A stretch of DNA of 64,000 nt, from contig VFFE01007669.1 of the NCBI GenBank assembly GCA_008921705.1, forward strand, positions 7,537,336-7,601,335, given 5' to 3'. A program made the position numbers and the translations under genes. Under the pieces are notes generated by a model. That model worked only from the letters and a program-made list of their open reading frames with translations, had not been told where the DNA came from and searched no databases. Source of the DNA: Burhinus oedicnemus. Taxonomy: Eukaryota > Chordata > Aves > Charadriiformes > Burhinidae. This document shows, piece after piece, positions 1 through 12,520 of the stretch (the first letter of the stretch is position 1; each line of letters begins with the position of its first letter).

Positions 1-2019
1 GAAAAGTGAAAATGCAGACTGTATTAGCAAAAAAACTGCAGCCAGTTTCCTGCACACGATAAACCAGCCTAGCTAGAGGAGATCCTTACCACTACAGTAA
101 TTTCCATTTTAGACCCTTTCACAACTATTATGAGGCAGGGATGCTACTCTCTGCTCTGCATTGCTACCCAGTAAGCGGCTGGGAACATATGATGAGTGTG
201 GAGCAAATCCAAGTCAGGCAGAAGGAACTGGGATGACTAGGTAGGTGTGGATGGCTGCCCAGCACCATGCAGCTAGTCAGCAAAAATCAAAGGGATCAGA
301 GCCTGGATCTCCTGAGCATCAGTTCAGAGGCATAGTTGGGAAACGCTTGCTCTCGGGACCAGATGGAGGGCTTGTGCTGCAGCAATAGGATTGCAAACGG
401 AAAGGGTTGGAGAAACAAGAGGGAAGAAATCTCATCCCTCAATACACATGGCCAGAGCACCCAGGGCACCCTGCCTGTGGGTCACAGTTGCTGCACGGCC
501 CTGAGCCCTTGGTGGCTGGTACGTGTGGCTGAGGTGCTTCGCACCCACCCAGCTGTGCTGGTGAGGAAGCCCATGCACAGTGGCAGCCTAGCACAAGCGC
601 CGCCCAAACCGGCACCATGCATGTTCCTGCTATACACAACTGTTCTGCCCAAGCTGCATCTTTCCGCTCCATTTCCTAAGTTTTAGCTTATGTCTGGCAG
701 ATAGAACAGCATCCATCAATCAAGCTCAGCAAGGCTGTTATCTGCAAGAGCAATAAGTCTCTCTCCATGCTCTTTCCTCCAGCTGCCTCCTCAGCCAAAC
801 CAACTAAGCCAAACCATCTTGGAGCTCTCAGGGCAGGCCCATATGTCCAGCATCTGGAGAAGGCACACAGAGAGCACAGCTTGTGCCTTGCCAGGGCCAC
901 GGTAACTGTTGCGGGTTTTCTTCTCCAGCACAGCCTTGATCTGGATCCTCATGTGGCCCATCAAAATGAGCAGACTGCAGCCACCTCCAGGTCCCTGCAG
1001 TAGCTCCCAGAAACCCTAGGACAATGTGACAAATGCCACCTGGAGGAGCATCTCTTCTCACCCTTTCCATAGAAAGGATCCCAAAGTGATGCATATCCTG
1101 AGATGACAGATAACATTGATTGCTGGAAACTCTCCTGAACATTACACTACTGGGATCTTAATAATATTATCCATAGTGTCTTGTATAATGTACTTAACTG
1201 TATCTAAGAAAAAAAAGAATACCTAGTGGATCTTGCTACTAAAATGTGTCAGAAAAATCATTAAGACCAGTAAATTATTACAATGAGAGATAATTTTACA
1301 AATGAAGGCCTGAAAATGCCTGCAATTTCATGTTTGAAAAAGTAGCAGAAAATGGAAAATAAAATGCTTATAAACTTAAGCCATAGAAATGAAAGGCTAC
1401 ATAGAGATTAAATAATAATGGTATATAGGGGTAAAGCTATGTATGCACACAACAGTTTTAGGAGTCACACCTCCTAAGAACAGGGCTAGCAAGCAACTGC
1501 CTATGACAATTTTCAAGCCTGCAAAATGACTAGTAGTGTTACCCATCCTTTTTTTGCCTGTGCCAGCACCCCAGAACCAGGAAGGCAGACGATGGGCTGG
1601 GGGTGGAGGGATGGCAGCCCCCCTTCCAGCCACTGCGACTGCCCCACAGCTTTCTGCCAACCCACAGCAGCCAGACCAGGGAGCCCCCCCCAGTAGGCTC
1701 CATCTCTGCCCTGGCTGTGCCCACCTTCCCTGCCTCCTCCAGGAGCTCCCGGTCCTGGGCCTGCGCCAGCTCCCGTCCCTCATCCTTTATATGGAAACAT
1801 TCAATGTTGCCTGCGCAGCTGAGGAGTTTGAGCAATTAACCATCGCTATTTCAGAAATAACATTTGTGGTGTCGGGAAGCCAAAATAAACCATACCTTCT
1901 GAACTGATTTACTGTCTTTCATTCTTTCAGGAGGAAAAAGGCAAAGCTGTGCCAATACTACATTACTCAGCACTAAAACTGCTAGTCTGGTGACCACAAG
2001 ACTTGTGCTCCTCCCATGG
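1..2019. other. Non-coding, no gene recognised; two GC-rich blocks
   Basis: I see no exon, RNA gene or clear transposon here. Two GC-richer blocks (about 330-1030 and 1550-1790) carry overlapping open frames on both strands (up to 128 codons). Their translations are rich in Pro, Ala, Trp and Cys and resemble no family I know, as expected for chance frames in GC-rich DNA. The part between (about 1140-1540) is AT-rich and featureless. Confidence 0.6.
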
Positions 2020-2160
2020 AGTTGCTACCTTTTAACTTTGACCTGGGCAGACTGTTTAATCTCTGTGTCTTAATGAACTCATCTTTAAAACCAAAATTGG
2101 ACCATTCACATGCATTGTGGAGATGAAGGCATGGATTAAGTCAGTAACCATATAAAATTA
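2020..2160 (+). repeat. MIR/CORE-type tRNA-derived SINE relic
   Basis: The order of words matches the central part of the amniote MIR consensus on the plus strand: 'gacctgggcag' (consensus gaccttgggcaag), then 'ttaatctctgtgtctta', then 'ctcatctttaaaacc' (consensus cctcatctgtaaaatgg), followed by 'tggagatgaaggcatggatt' where MIR has the gaggattaaatgag segment. MIR is a tRNA-derived, non-autonomous SINE mobilised by L2-type LINEs and long inactive. The copy is diverged and lacks a recognisable tRNA head. Comparison is from memory, so exact borders are approximate. Confidence 0.6.
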
Positions 2161-3524
2161 ACTTTTCACTTCAAAATGGAGGGGGCACCAACTTAGACAG
2201 CCTTACACAAACGACTATGAATAAATACACACACTTAAAACTCACTGTAAAAGGCAGTTCAGACTTGAGTTGGAGAGAAAACGACGGTAAGATCAGCATA
2301 AAATGGATTAGAAGAAGTTTGAAGGAGAGGTTTGAAAAAGAAGTGTGATTGGCATGCAGAAGGTGGGCAGATTTTCCAGACACCAAAAGCAGCATGAGAA
2401 AGACTTCCAGCGCCAAAGGAAACAAGATAAACGGCCTATCAAGCAAAGAAAAGTAAAAATGGGAGCTATGTTTCCAGCAAGATAGATGTCACTGTTGCTC
2501 CCACAAAATATGTGCAAGTATTTTGCAACATCTGTTCTCAAAATGTCACATTTCAGCAAGAATGGGCATTGCCCGCATGTGTAAGAACCTAACGTGCGCG
2601 TATTTGTATTTTGCACGGGCTTATCATGTTGGTGCAACTAGAAGCTGATGTTTGAAAATTTGGCCCCGAATAGCTTCACTGGAAGCAGAATGCAGACAGA
2701 TTTTCATGAATCTCAATGTGTTTTATTTTTATGGCACTGTCTTTGCTGAATCCAGCAGAAATACCATTACCATGATAAGCTCTGTTGTGTTGTGCGCCTA
2801 ACCAACCCCCATAAAAAGCAGGGAACCTTAATTTTAAATTGGAATTAATTTATGTATTAGCAGACTGTAGGTCCCACAGTACCTATAGAGTTGAATATCA
2901 GTATTATAACCAAACATGGCAGCAGGACTTCCACTTCTTGAAGTTGCTATCACATCAAATGGGAGTGCTGGCTAGTCAGAAGCCTGGGACAAGAAACCTG
3001 ATGGGGAAAAGAAAAGGAGCAGGTAAACAAGGTGTTTGCACAAAGGGCTCATGGATCATAGCTATAGAGAAGCCTGAACAGCATCAGAAAAAAATGGACT
3101 GAACTGGGATTTTTTGGGGCAGAGCAAGAGGTCTCTAACTTCATGAACACCTACCACGCTTTCTCCACAGGATTTCTACCTCAGCTGGCTTGGAGGCACT
3201 GAGCACGAACCAAGATGGAGCAGCAAAGGCAATTTGTTCCTTCTATTGCTCCTGTCTTGCCTCTCACAAAAGAGGGGACTAAGACTGGAGACTGCAGTAG
3301 GAGAAAGGAGAGCAGACAAACGCTCACTTGGGTAGCTACGTCTGTCTGCTGTGGGACTAGGTGGGTCTCAGGCCAAGCAGCTTTTAGGACTTCACCAATG
3401 CAGAGCTCAGAGTACTTCCTCTGAACTTGGCAGAACCATTTGCTGAGCAACGGCAGCTGAAATGGAAGTCAGCGGGCTGTATAAAATGTAGACATAGGAG
3501 TAAGGTGATAAACAGAACATAGTC
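2161..3524. other. Unique non-coding sequence
   Basis: AT-leaning sequence without a recognisable gene or repeat. Open frames of 69 to 109 codons on both strands have no family features. The words 'aatttggccccgaatag' near 2660 faintly recall an old amniote repeat tail, but not enough to call. Confidence 0.5.
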
Positions 3525-3539
3525 GGGGGGGGGGGGGGG
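3525..3539 (+). repeat. Homopolymer of 15 G
   Basis: An uninterrupted G run on the plus strand, flanked by 'agtc' and 'agaagatt'. Such runs can fold into intermolecular or slipped G-quadruplexes and are prone to length error in sequencing. No neighbouring gene is visible that it could regulate. Confidence 0.9.
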
Positions 3540-5990
3540 AGAAGATTAGGTGTCTAAACCTTGCATTCGCTTTGACCTTGATCCTGCAGTCCTTGCTGCT
3601 GCTCCCACCTACAACGTGAAAGCAATGCTCTTCCATCTCATGGTTCTACTACGAAAATAAACCCATTAATATTTTTAAGGCATTCAGGATACTGTCATGC
3701 TGAATGACAGCAAAAACCCTCTGAGGAAATTAATAACTCTGTCTTCAGTGCAGTATCTGAATAGGATGTTGGAATTAAGGGATCAGCTCCTCCCTCCCCC
3801 ATTAGAAAATGATGAAGAAAAACTACTGAATAGCTGCTTAGTGAATGAGGACTGTCAATCCCATGGACTGGATGAGGCACCGTCCTGTGAAGCTCATTTG
3901 TAATTGTGTCCTTAAAGCCTGCACCATAATGCACATCCACAAGGCAGCCAAGTTAAAGTCGCACGGGCAGCTCAGCTCTGGCTGCGGTTTCAGCGGGGGC
4001 TGGCAGGGAGGGGTGTGAAGGTCCACGTGCACAGCACTGGATGTCCAACCATGAAAAAATGCTCCTGTCTCCAACACGACAGGATTTTATTCTCTAGGTT
4101 CCCTTCCACCAAAAAAATGTATCAACCTTACACATTTACAGCCTAGGCAAGGCAAAACACCCACCACACAAAACACAAAGAGCTCTGGAAGGGACAAGAT
4201 AAGGCAATGGAGATGGAAGGGGCTGAGTGGCAACAAGCAACTCACTTGGCCAGAAGGGAACTCCGGGAAGCAAGTTGAGGGGAACAGCCCTGAGGCACAG
4301 GCGGGGAAGCTCAACGGGGCATGGGGAAGGGGAGCTGAAATGAAGACAAGGTCAGGCTGCGTGGACCAGCGCTGGGGGAAGGAGGTGGCAGAAGGGGTAG
4401 TCGACAGCGGTCAGAGGAAACTGCACCCCATGCGAAACCAGGTATACAATTAAATCACATCTGAAAAAATTTTCTCTTAAAAGCTATGACGGGGAGGGAG
4501 AAAGAGACCCCTCCTGTACAGCTTCTTAAAATTACTCCCAGTAATGTCTCAGCCATGAAACTCCACCGGCTGCTGTTAAAACCCTCTACGAGAAGGCTAT
4601 GAGCAGAGCTCATCCAGGCAGGCACTGAAATCCAGGTGAGAAGTAGCTACCAATCTGTCAGAGCATGTCACAAAACCAAATCCTTCCCTAGCATTCCTGG
4701 GATCCTCGAGCTCCTCTGCAAGGCAATATGGCTTTCCCCAGCCTCGTCCTGCAAGCAACAGTGCAGGAAGCCCTACCTTGCACTTGGGATGGGATGCCCA
4801 GCTGATGCTTTCCACGAAAGAAGTCAAACATCAGAAATTAGCACCCATTGTAAATAAACCACCACGAGCTGAACTGAAAGAAGCCGCGACCCCAAGCCCA
4901 AAAGCAAAAAGCCATTGTTGTTTCAAGGGCTGGGTTTGTTCCCTATTGTGAGCATGGTAAATTTTTATATACAGATCTCCCTTTCAAAATGCCAGTCCTT
5001 TCCTAGGCCTGCACTTTGAGGTGATTGTTGCTATTTGTGAATGACTTGGGAATTAATTAATGTAAAGCCAACTGGCTTATAAATGGTTGGCATTGTGAAC
5101 AGCTCCAGAATCATGGGGAGAGCAGTTTATGTGGTCAGAGCCACATTCAGTGCTGTATGTCAAGGGGGAAGATTTATTATCACAGTAGGTCCATTTTCCA
5201 AAAGTTTGCAAGGGCTGCTTTGTAATGAAGGGGCACTGTTCACAGCGCAGTCAGCACCTATTTTTTTCTAGGGTGTATTATAAATCCCAACTAGAAGAAG
5301 AAGGTGGGGGAGGGTTATTTAGCACTTAGGGAATGGAATCTCAGCATAGGAACAGCATAAATAATATATTTACTGTGGAAAGAAAGAAGAGAGGAAAGAA
5401 AAACAGAAACAAGACCTTTTTTTAAGAAACAAAAAAGAATACAAAGTAGTAAACTTATTTCTATCCTGATGACAAGAGTTGAACTCCCACATTACAGCTA
5501 ATTAAATTAAATGAGCCTACCAAGCTGGATTATAACCTATAAATATTTTTGGTTGCTTGCCTCCCTCAGAAACTATCTTTGATTTAAAACTATCACAGAA
5601 TAAAAACAAATAGCTCATGCTACGGTTTAGGCACTTAATAATTAGAAGAGGGAGGAAGGAAAGGCATGTGTAGTTTTGTATAAAAATAGTCAGCTGGGTA
5701 TTTTTAACTAAAAACCATCCCTGAATAGACCAAGGCAGTGGTCACCGAAAACCTCCTCACTGATCTCCAAGCAAAGGAGCGAGGTTCTGCCTCAGGCCAT
5801 GTCCTTGTTGGTGGGCAAGGGGCTGGGAAAGGGCCAGGGTGGCTGGTCACGGGGCCGAACGGTGTTTGCTCTGGTGGCAGGGGACATCAGCAGGGCAAGC
5901 TGTGCTCTGTGAGAAGCTATTTAGTCCCATCTGTAGGTGTGACAATGCTAATTAAAGGCCCAGTGGGCGCTGGTGAAACGGGCATAGTAC
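3540..5990. other. Non-coding; mostly unique sequence
   Basis: No gene recognised. Near 3575-3600 the phrase 'gatcctgcagtccttgctg' matches a motif that recurs in an old palindromic interspersed repeat of turtles, crocodilians and birds, but the match is short and I do not call an element. About 4100-4400 is moderately GC-rich. About 4870-5700 is AT-rich with an A/G-rich tract near 5380-5440. All open frames are short and unremarkable. Confidence 0.5.
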
Positions 5991-5994
5991 AGGA

Positions 5995-6110
5995 CGTTGC
6001 TTTCTATGCCCACCTCTGCCACTGATGGCTACACAGCCTTGGGCACATGCCCCAGCCTCTGTGCTGAGAGCAACATCCTTCCTCCATCCTTTCCTGATGT
6101 GTCTCTTATC
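5995..6110 (+). repeat. Possible tRNA-derived SINE (MIR-like) relic
   Basis: The string 'ctctgccactgatggctaca' followed by 'cagccttgggcacatg' and 'cagcctctgtgctgag' follows the order of the MIR tRNA-related region (tctgccac, tagctgtgtg, accttgggcaag, cctctctgtgcct). It is diverged and short. It could instead be a chance match in GC-rich DNA. Confidence 0.35.
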
Positions 6111-7739
6111 TTCTCCAGCTCACTCCCTAATTTCTCTGGCAGTCCACTGCCTGCAGTAATTTGGCTACCTGTCCTTAGGGTCAGGGACAGCACAAGGAGC
6201 CTCTGTAGCTGAGGTCAGCCTTACCATCTCCACTCTCCCTGATAGGACTGGTGCCAAAGGGGATGGAGTTGCTGAGCTTGGTTGAAGCTGACTGACAAAG
6301 AGCTCTCCTGCATGCAAAAAACCCACTGAAGCAAACACAGCTGACAATCCCCTCTCCCACCACAGCTGTCTTGCATCTTCCCTGCAACTGTGATGCCCTA
6401 AGGCTCCCAGACGTTTGTCATGGGGTTTTACCCTGAGATTACAGTCCTGCAGTGATGCATGGATCAAACAGCTCTTGCTAAGTGTACACATGCAAAGGTA
6501 TTCATAAGAAGTACCCTATGATTTGCCTGGCAAATATTACACCAAGAAGAATATCTATATTTAATTCTGCCAGCTAAACTGCATGTGTGTTATGATCTTC
6601 CCTAGAAAGCTTCGCTATTGTTGTGCTTTCTTGAAAGGAGAATAAGAAACTATGATGATAGCAATAAAAATTATGATGCTGGATGTTCTCTTGCCTCTTA
6701 AAACAAAATTCCTAAAGCCATTTAATAATCATCCTGTATTTCTACATAGCAGGGAAGAAAATGAAAGGTAAAGTGAAAGAAGCCAAAGAAGTCCCATGAG
6801 GAAAACTTGAAAATTCATGCTTTTCCCAAACCACAAGTCAGGAACCAGATAGCGTAATGTATATAAATGAGAGCAGCAGCTCTATTTCATGCTAGTTAGA
6901 CCATCAGATGTAGAGACCATCATTGCCAAGAACTCCCATGTAGTTAGTTTTAAAAAGAAATCTCCTCTACAATGAAGTAATTTTCTGAAAAGATGTTTTT
7001 TGAATCACTTGTCTAGTGGGTTTCCATAGAAGTCGTCCTGTTCTCAGAGCAGTCTAAGAGTCATGTTAAGAGCCTGACACCGTTCACAAGAGCTAAAAAA
7101 TTCAGAAATTAAAGATACTGCTCATTCCCTGGGTCACACCATGTGCTCAGACTTGGTTACATTCAAATAGCATCTTTTTCTTTGAAGGAGAACTCTGACA
7201 AAAGCTTTCTGCTCCTCTCTGATAATGATAAGAAAATAGAGGGGAAAAGTAATAAACACTGTAGAACTGAACAGCACAAAGGGCTTATCTCCTTCTTCAG
7301 ACACTTTGAATTTTGTGGGATTTCCCTCACATTTATAAGGAGATTAAATGCATCACTTAAAAAACAAAACAAGAAAGTCCTTGCCATACTGTATTTTGTT
7401 TTCTTTGAGCTTTGTGACCAACAAGAAAACCAAACGTACCATGTCAATTATATTTACCAACAAAAACACAACCCTCCCGTGTTGAAAGCTTGAGCCACAA
7501 AGAGGTTTTCTCCAGCTCCTCAAGCCCTCTCCTCCATCGTCCCTGCAGCTGGCCGCCCAGCCACTGTCCTGTCTGCTGCCAGTAGTGGGGTTTCTCCTCC
7601 CTACCCCTTGAGCCCCGTTACTGCCTGCGGTGGCATGACCAGCATCTGGGACACGTGGAACTTCATGAACCAGCTCCTCTGAGGAAGCGAAATCCTTGTC
7701 ACAGTAGTGTCTGAGCACTGTCTCTCTCCTGGAGACCTG
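6111..7739. other. Unique non-coding sequence
   Basis: AT-rich over about 6490-7480, GC-richer at 7500-7700. Open frames of 108, 116 and 142 codons overlap each other on opposite strands and have no recognisable domain. I see no splice-site-bounded exon or repeat family here. Confidence 0.5.
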
Positions 7740-7880
7740 TGTCAGCATTTTACAGCACAGGTGCAAGGATGTAGCATGCAAATGGTCATACAGAAGCTAT
7801 GGAGTCATAGGGAATTTAAACCAGGCCTTTGAATCCCAAAGTGGCATCTTAGTCCCTGGGTGACCCTTCCCCATCAGTGC
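7740..7880 (-). repeat. tRNA-derived SINE relic (MIR/CORE-like), reverse orientation
   Basis: Read on the plus strand this is the reverse complement of a tRNA-headed SINE: 'cattttacagcacagg', then 'gtcatacagaagctatgg' (typical gtcacacagg..ctgtgg), then 'gggaatttaaaccaggcctt' (typical gaattgaacccaggtctt, the B-box of the tRNA-derived promoter), then 'cccaaagtggcatcttagtc' (typical cccagtgccctaacc) and 'ctgggtgacccttcc'. The collinear match over more than 120 bases makes this the best preserved SINE in the window. The internal Pol III promoter is degraded and no target-site duplication was sought successfully. Confidence 0.62.
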
Positions 7881-8029
7881 AGAAGAGGACGAAAAGGGGA
7901 ACACAGTGACAGCCTTCAAAAACCATCAGCTTCTCTGCTGTAAAGTCACCTCATGCTAGAGAGAGGAGCAGAAATTGTAGCTTCGGCCTGCTGCTAAGAA
8001 GAAAGTCCAACCAGTTACTCTCTAATTTA

Positions 8030-8030
<1 letters not shown>

Positions 8031-8075
<45 letters not shown>

Positions 8076-8105
8076 AAGAAAAAAAAAAGCAAGAAAGAGA
8101 GGTTT
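8031..8105 (+). repeat. Poly(A) tract of 43 A with A/G-rich tail
   Basis: Forty-three consecutive A residues (8031-8073) followed by an A-rich stretch containing gaaag and caagaaag units to about 8105. I looked for a retrocopy or LINE 3' end directly upstream, including an AATAAA signal, and saw none, so this is called as simple repeat rather than as a retroposon tail. Confidence 0.85.
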
Positions 8106-10190
8106 AACTGGAGCATTATCAGAGATTTGGAAGTATTAAGAGCCTGTTCAGCTGCGCCCTTGTTAACAGGTGTCCCCAGCAGTGAAATGCAATTAATATG
8201 GAGAGGATTTCTGGGAACATGGGGATGGATAGGTCAGCCAAATAATCCCACGTTAAAACTAGTGGGCTGTTTATATCTAGTAGCCCAAGACAATTCTGAT
8301 AAAAAAATACAAACATTGAGGTGGCGCTGGGCTTGCTGAAAGGTTTTGTAACCAAAATTATTAGGCTTTTCACACCATAGTGGCCCTGACACTTCTGTAA
8401 AACCCTGGCAAGGAGCCAGTAAAGCCAAAAATGCCCTGCACTGCCTCATTACACGCTAAGAACCAGTTTTCTCCTGCCTTATCCCCACTCTCTGTCGCCT
8501 TCCTGAGCATCCTGGTCTTTACCCTCTCTCATTTTCTTTGATCTAGTTTTCAAGAGAAGAACATCTGATCCCAGTAATCTCAAAAGAGCAACAACAGTGG
8601 GAGGCCCATTAAATCTCATTTTCAGCTTGTCCTGAGAAATTGAGAGGAGGGAGAGGATGAACAAGAGAATCCCAAGCATGGCAGTTGCTGTAAATAAGAG
8701 AAAACAGAGGGCACATCAAAAAGGGAAGAGGTTGTTGAAGGATCAGTGGTCCCAAGCTAGAGATATTAAAGGGGAAAGAGAGAGAGAGACACCCCAGCTG
8801 GTTTTCCACAAGAAGCAAATGTTTGCGGTGAAGGAAGCATGAAATAAAATACTGGGAAAAGTCTGCGCTAATACAACTTCAAGATTGCAAGCGTGAATGC
8901 AAAGAGGCCTTTGAGGGCCATCATTACACATCCTGTGTGTTAACACTGAGGTTGGACTAAAGCAGGAGTTGGAAACCTGAACCCTATCAATTATATTCGG
9001 CTCTGGAGGCTCAGAGACACACCTCCACACCCCAGGCTCGGATGCCCTTAGTTCAGGACACCCCACAGAAGTCACAGAGAAAATGCATTTCCGCTCTGTA
9101 TTCAAATGTGGGCAAATACAAGGGAGTCCTTTGAGCAAATTAGTTTTATCTTATGAAGTTTTTTAGGAAATAACTTTGCCGGGCTAACTGGTAGTATGAG
9201 AGACAAAATATAGGATTTTTGGGGGTGGAGGGGAGGCTGAAATAAATTAATCCCTATATAATGCAGTATTCAATACATCTATTTACTAGATGTCAGGAAA
9301 CCAAGCAGTAAACTCTGCTCCTAAAGCGATGATTCAGAGAAAGGGTTTTGTAGATTAAAAGAGACCACACAGGTTACTTCTGATCTTCAAAGTAAGTTTG
9401 GAGCTCAGATGACCTACGCGTTTGTGGACGACCGATCCTGGGAGGAACCTGACTCCACGCACAGTCTTGGCACGAGCCTGAAAAGCCACAGGGCTGGGAC
9501 CCCATCAGCACTTCCTCTCCTCCTGGGACTGCTGAGGCAGCTGATGAGGCTCAGCAACTTCTAGTAATTAAAGAAACAGGTGGAACAATATCACACTATC
9601 ACCCGGGAAATTAGCACCCTTCTTTTTGCGCTGCCCTCATGTCAGACGCTTTCCTTCTATTCCCCCCCTCTCCCTCCCCCCCCACCATCATGAAAAGTTA
9701 ATTTCCCTTTACTGGAGTTCACAGGCAGGAGGGGAAGTTAAAAATAAACAGCTTACATGCATTCATTTGTAGCAGGGAAAAAATCCAATAATTCCAGCCC
9801 TTAGTGTATCTAAAATTATGTAATCGTGTCCACTAGCGGGGTGGAAACATTTTAACTGGCGAACCGGGGTGCAAAGCAGACATACCGCTGGAAGCTTCAA
9901 ATAGCAAGTGGCAGACACTCAAATAAAATAACCATAGTGAAATGTAGAAGATTAGAAGGGAAAAGGACACAAACCAGCTATGACTTGACCTTGGTTTCAG
10001 TTTACTCCCGTTGAAACAACTGAGATACTTACAGCCCTAAGCCTCATCATTTAGTCAAGAATTGCCTGTGATGAAAGCAGTTGGAGGGAAACATTTTTAC
10101 ACACAATTGTCTGCTCTAATTTTCCTCCAGCTGCTGCCTTTCCAAATTTGATCTCCAGACAAACAGCATCAAGACAGGTGATTTAATAGA
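8106..10190. other. Unique non-coding sequence with a C-rich tract at 9660-9683
   Basis: No gene recognised. The tract at 9660-9683 is almost pure C/T. The 9700-10180 part is AT-rich and reads like non-repetitive intergenic DNA, with possible conserved blocks around 9760-9870. A 131-codon minus-strand frame (8743-9138) has no recognisable features. Confidence 0.5.
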
Positions 10191-10900
10191 CTGAGTTAAA
10201 TTGAAGCGACTCTGGCAGCCAGCCCACAGAAATGATATCCAGCTACCTAGGGCGAGGAGACCGCTCCGTGCTGGAGAATGGGGAAGGCAGATGAGCTTTG
10301 GCTCAGGAGCTGCCTTGGCCACTCCACCTCAGTCAGAGACACCACAAGGACAACCCACAGCCAGGGCTGCCCTGCCCTGCCCTGCCTTGTCTGCTGCTCA
10401 CCGTCCCCTCCACCCCAGCCCACCTCCCAGATTTAGGGCCTCGGGAGGGCTGCGTTGGTTAAGCACAGCTTAGGATGCAGTGTCATGATCTGTGTATGTC
10501 CATCTTGGGTGGAGATGAAGAACAAGGCGATCCTGCATCCCTCCTTGCTGTCCTCTCTGCCTGGTCTGCTTCTCTCACCCATCACCTCCTCCTCACCGCA
10601 GCTCCTTAACACCAGGGCTCTTCCAACCACGCAGAGGCTGTGTCAAGGAGCCCAGAGCACAGAAAACTGATCCTACAAGGAGAGGAAAAGTGTCTTGGCC
10701 AACACAGCCCCCTGAACAAAGGACACAGCAATGGAGCTGCACAGCAATGGGGCCTGGATGGCACAGCCCCCCCTGAGAGCAGCCCGCCATTGGATGAAGG
10801 CATCTGCACCATAAACTGGACCCCCTTGGCTTTCCACTGGACATGTCCTCTGCTCACTGTGCAGCCATGACCTTGCTAGTGCCAAGGCTAGAGGAGAAGC
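10191..10900. other. GC-rich block with shadow open frames
   Basis: A GC-rich block of about 700 bases containing a short (CCTG)-type run near 10368-10388. Up to five overlapping open frames of 65-90 codons lie on both strands, which is what GC-rich DNA gives by chance. I see no promoter-like CpG density comparable to a vertebrate CpG island and no recognised protein. Confidence 0.5.
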
Positions 10901-11599
10901 ACGAACACTGTCCTTTCACCTGGGAGTGGCTTCACCTTTATCTTTTTTGGATAAATAGATACTGAAACTGAGCGAGAAAACAGGCAAATCCCTGACCCGA
11001 TAGCAAAGCCTACTCAGACTGAAAGTTGCCAGGCTCGTGGTTCCCACTCAAGCGAGCTAACAGTGTTATGTACACACACCATGCCACGAACAACCAGCAA
11101 GGCACTGGATAGGAGGCAAGGGTCATCCCCCATCACTTTCATAAGCCCACCGCTCATGTTGCCCTCCCTGCTCCTCCCTTGCCTCCACAGCATCCCCTGC
11201 TCTCCAGCAAAACCGTCTCCACACCTCAAAGGCATCTGGGTATAACCAAAGCCGTGCTTGCTGGCAAGCGAACAATTCCCTGGGAGAGTCTCTGCCCCGG
11301 CAACGGCGCGTTCCTGTTTTGCTGAAAGGTACAAGCCGTGCTGTTTATCCCGCGCTTGTGTGGGAGCATGTTTGCATTCTTAAGAGCAGTGGTGCAAGTC
11401 ACTTTCCCTGGGTATTATCATAAAAAGCTAGGTTTCCCCCAATTGCTTTTCTGTGCTTCACAAGATTGCCACTTTGGGTTTTGTGCTGGGGCAGCAGGGG
11501 TGAGATTAGCTTCCCAAAGAGAATTAAATCCATAAAAGAGGTAGAGGAGGGCCTGCTGGTGCTATTCAGGGGCAGCGGGAAGATACACTCTTCTGCAGA
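10901..11599. other. Unique non-coding sequence
   Basis: Mixed composition. The words 'gatactgaaactgagcgaga' near 10960 faintly resemble the antisense MIR word gaggaaactgaggc, but the flanks do not continue the match. Open frames are overlapping and unrecognised. Confidence 0.45.
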
Positions 11600-11960
11600 C
11601 AGAGCTTCAGAGCACGGCCCCCCTAACCTTTATTATTATTCTTTCACTGCCGGGGAATTTAATTGATCAAAGCAACCCAATTCTTGGCACAAGTGCTTGA
11701 AGCTGCAAATCTGTTCAGACCTTGAGCTTACGGCTAGAAACCTCCTAAAGTCGCTCGCAGGTTTTGCACTCAGCTTCTACAGGGAGCATGTCCCAGCACT
11801 GCACTAAAGAGGCAGCAATAGAAAACTCTGAGAAAGAAGGAGGCGAGAGGGCTGATTAGACAAGCTTATAAGGATTTGATCTCAAGTGGGCCAACTTGGC
11901 TCAGAAAGTTTGGACAATTGGGATTATCTCAGCCCCGCAAGGCGGGAAGCCAGAGATGGT
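11600..11960. promoter_or_regulatory. Candidate conserved non-coding element
   Basis: A stretch of moderate complexity without repeats, containing 'gggaatttaattgatcaaag', 'cttgcacaag'-like half-sites and several TAAT/ATTA cores. This is the texture of vertebrate developmental enhancers. The call is composition-based inference only. Confidence 0.25.
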
Positions 11961-12039
11961 GATGGAACACTGCTGCTTCATCAAGGCTATCGAACCTCAG
12001 CAGCACCTCTGGCCCAATAGCATTGTTTTGTCACATTTA

Positions 12040-12520
12040 TTTTAGCACGTGATGGGGCAATTCCTGCCGGGGGTCCAAGGTCAGTGCCGCAAAGGCTCCT
12101 CGCCTGTTTTGAAGATGCTGTTCCCATACTGTAAGCAACCACCTCAAAACCAGGGGAAAAGGCACAAAACAAAAGAATTGAGAAAAAATCCCAGCCAGCA
12201 GGGCACCGAGGACACAGGTCTGCACAGCAGCACTGCCGGGCAGGCAGTTTCTGGGCAGCGCAGTCGCTGCGAGGGTTTGATGGGGAGCACTGGCCACCGA
12301 GCAGTGCTTGTTGCCAGCGCGGGCAGACAGCAGCAGCAGCCGCCGGTGGCTGGGGCGCTGCCACCAACCCTCGCCTGTTTCTGTTGGCCCCCAGTGTCCA
12401 CAGCCCTGCCGGGACATCCTGACTGGGCTGCTTTGATTGCCGCTTGGCTGTTGCTGGTATCTATAAACACCACCCAAATTACAGCTCCCCTTAAAACCCC
12501 AAGCTAGTTACTAAAACAGC
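12040..12520. other. GC-rich block; longest open frame of the window
   Basis: This GC-rich block holds the longest open frame (152 codons, plus strand, 12049-12507) and three overlapping frames on the minus strand (126, 146 and 109 codons). The plus-strand translation has a Gln run from a short CAG repeat near 12328 and no domain I recognise. Equal openness on both strands argues for base composition rather than coding selection. A lineage-specific exon cannot be excluded without transcript data. Confidence 0.45.

Noticed and set aside
8031..8105. Poly(A) tail of a processed pseudogene
   Set aside because: No AATAAA in the 30 bases before the tract and no recognisable coding relic upstream; the SINE upstream is in the opposite orientation.
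12049..12507. Longest open frame of the window (152 codons) as a gene
   Set aside because: Lies in a GC-rich block where three overlapping minus-strand frames are equally open; contains a CAG-repeat-derived Gln run; no domain or splice sites recognised.
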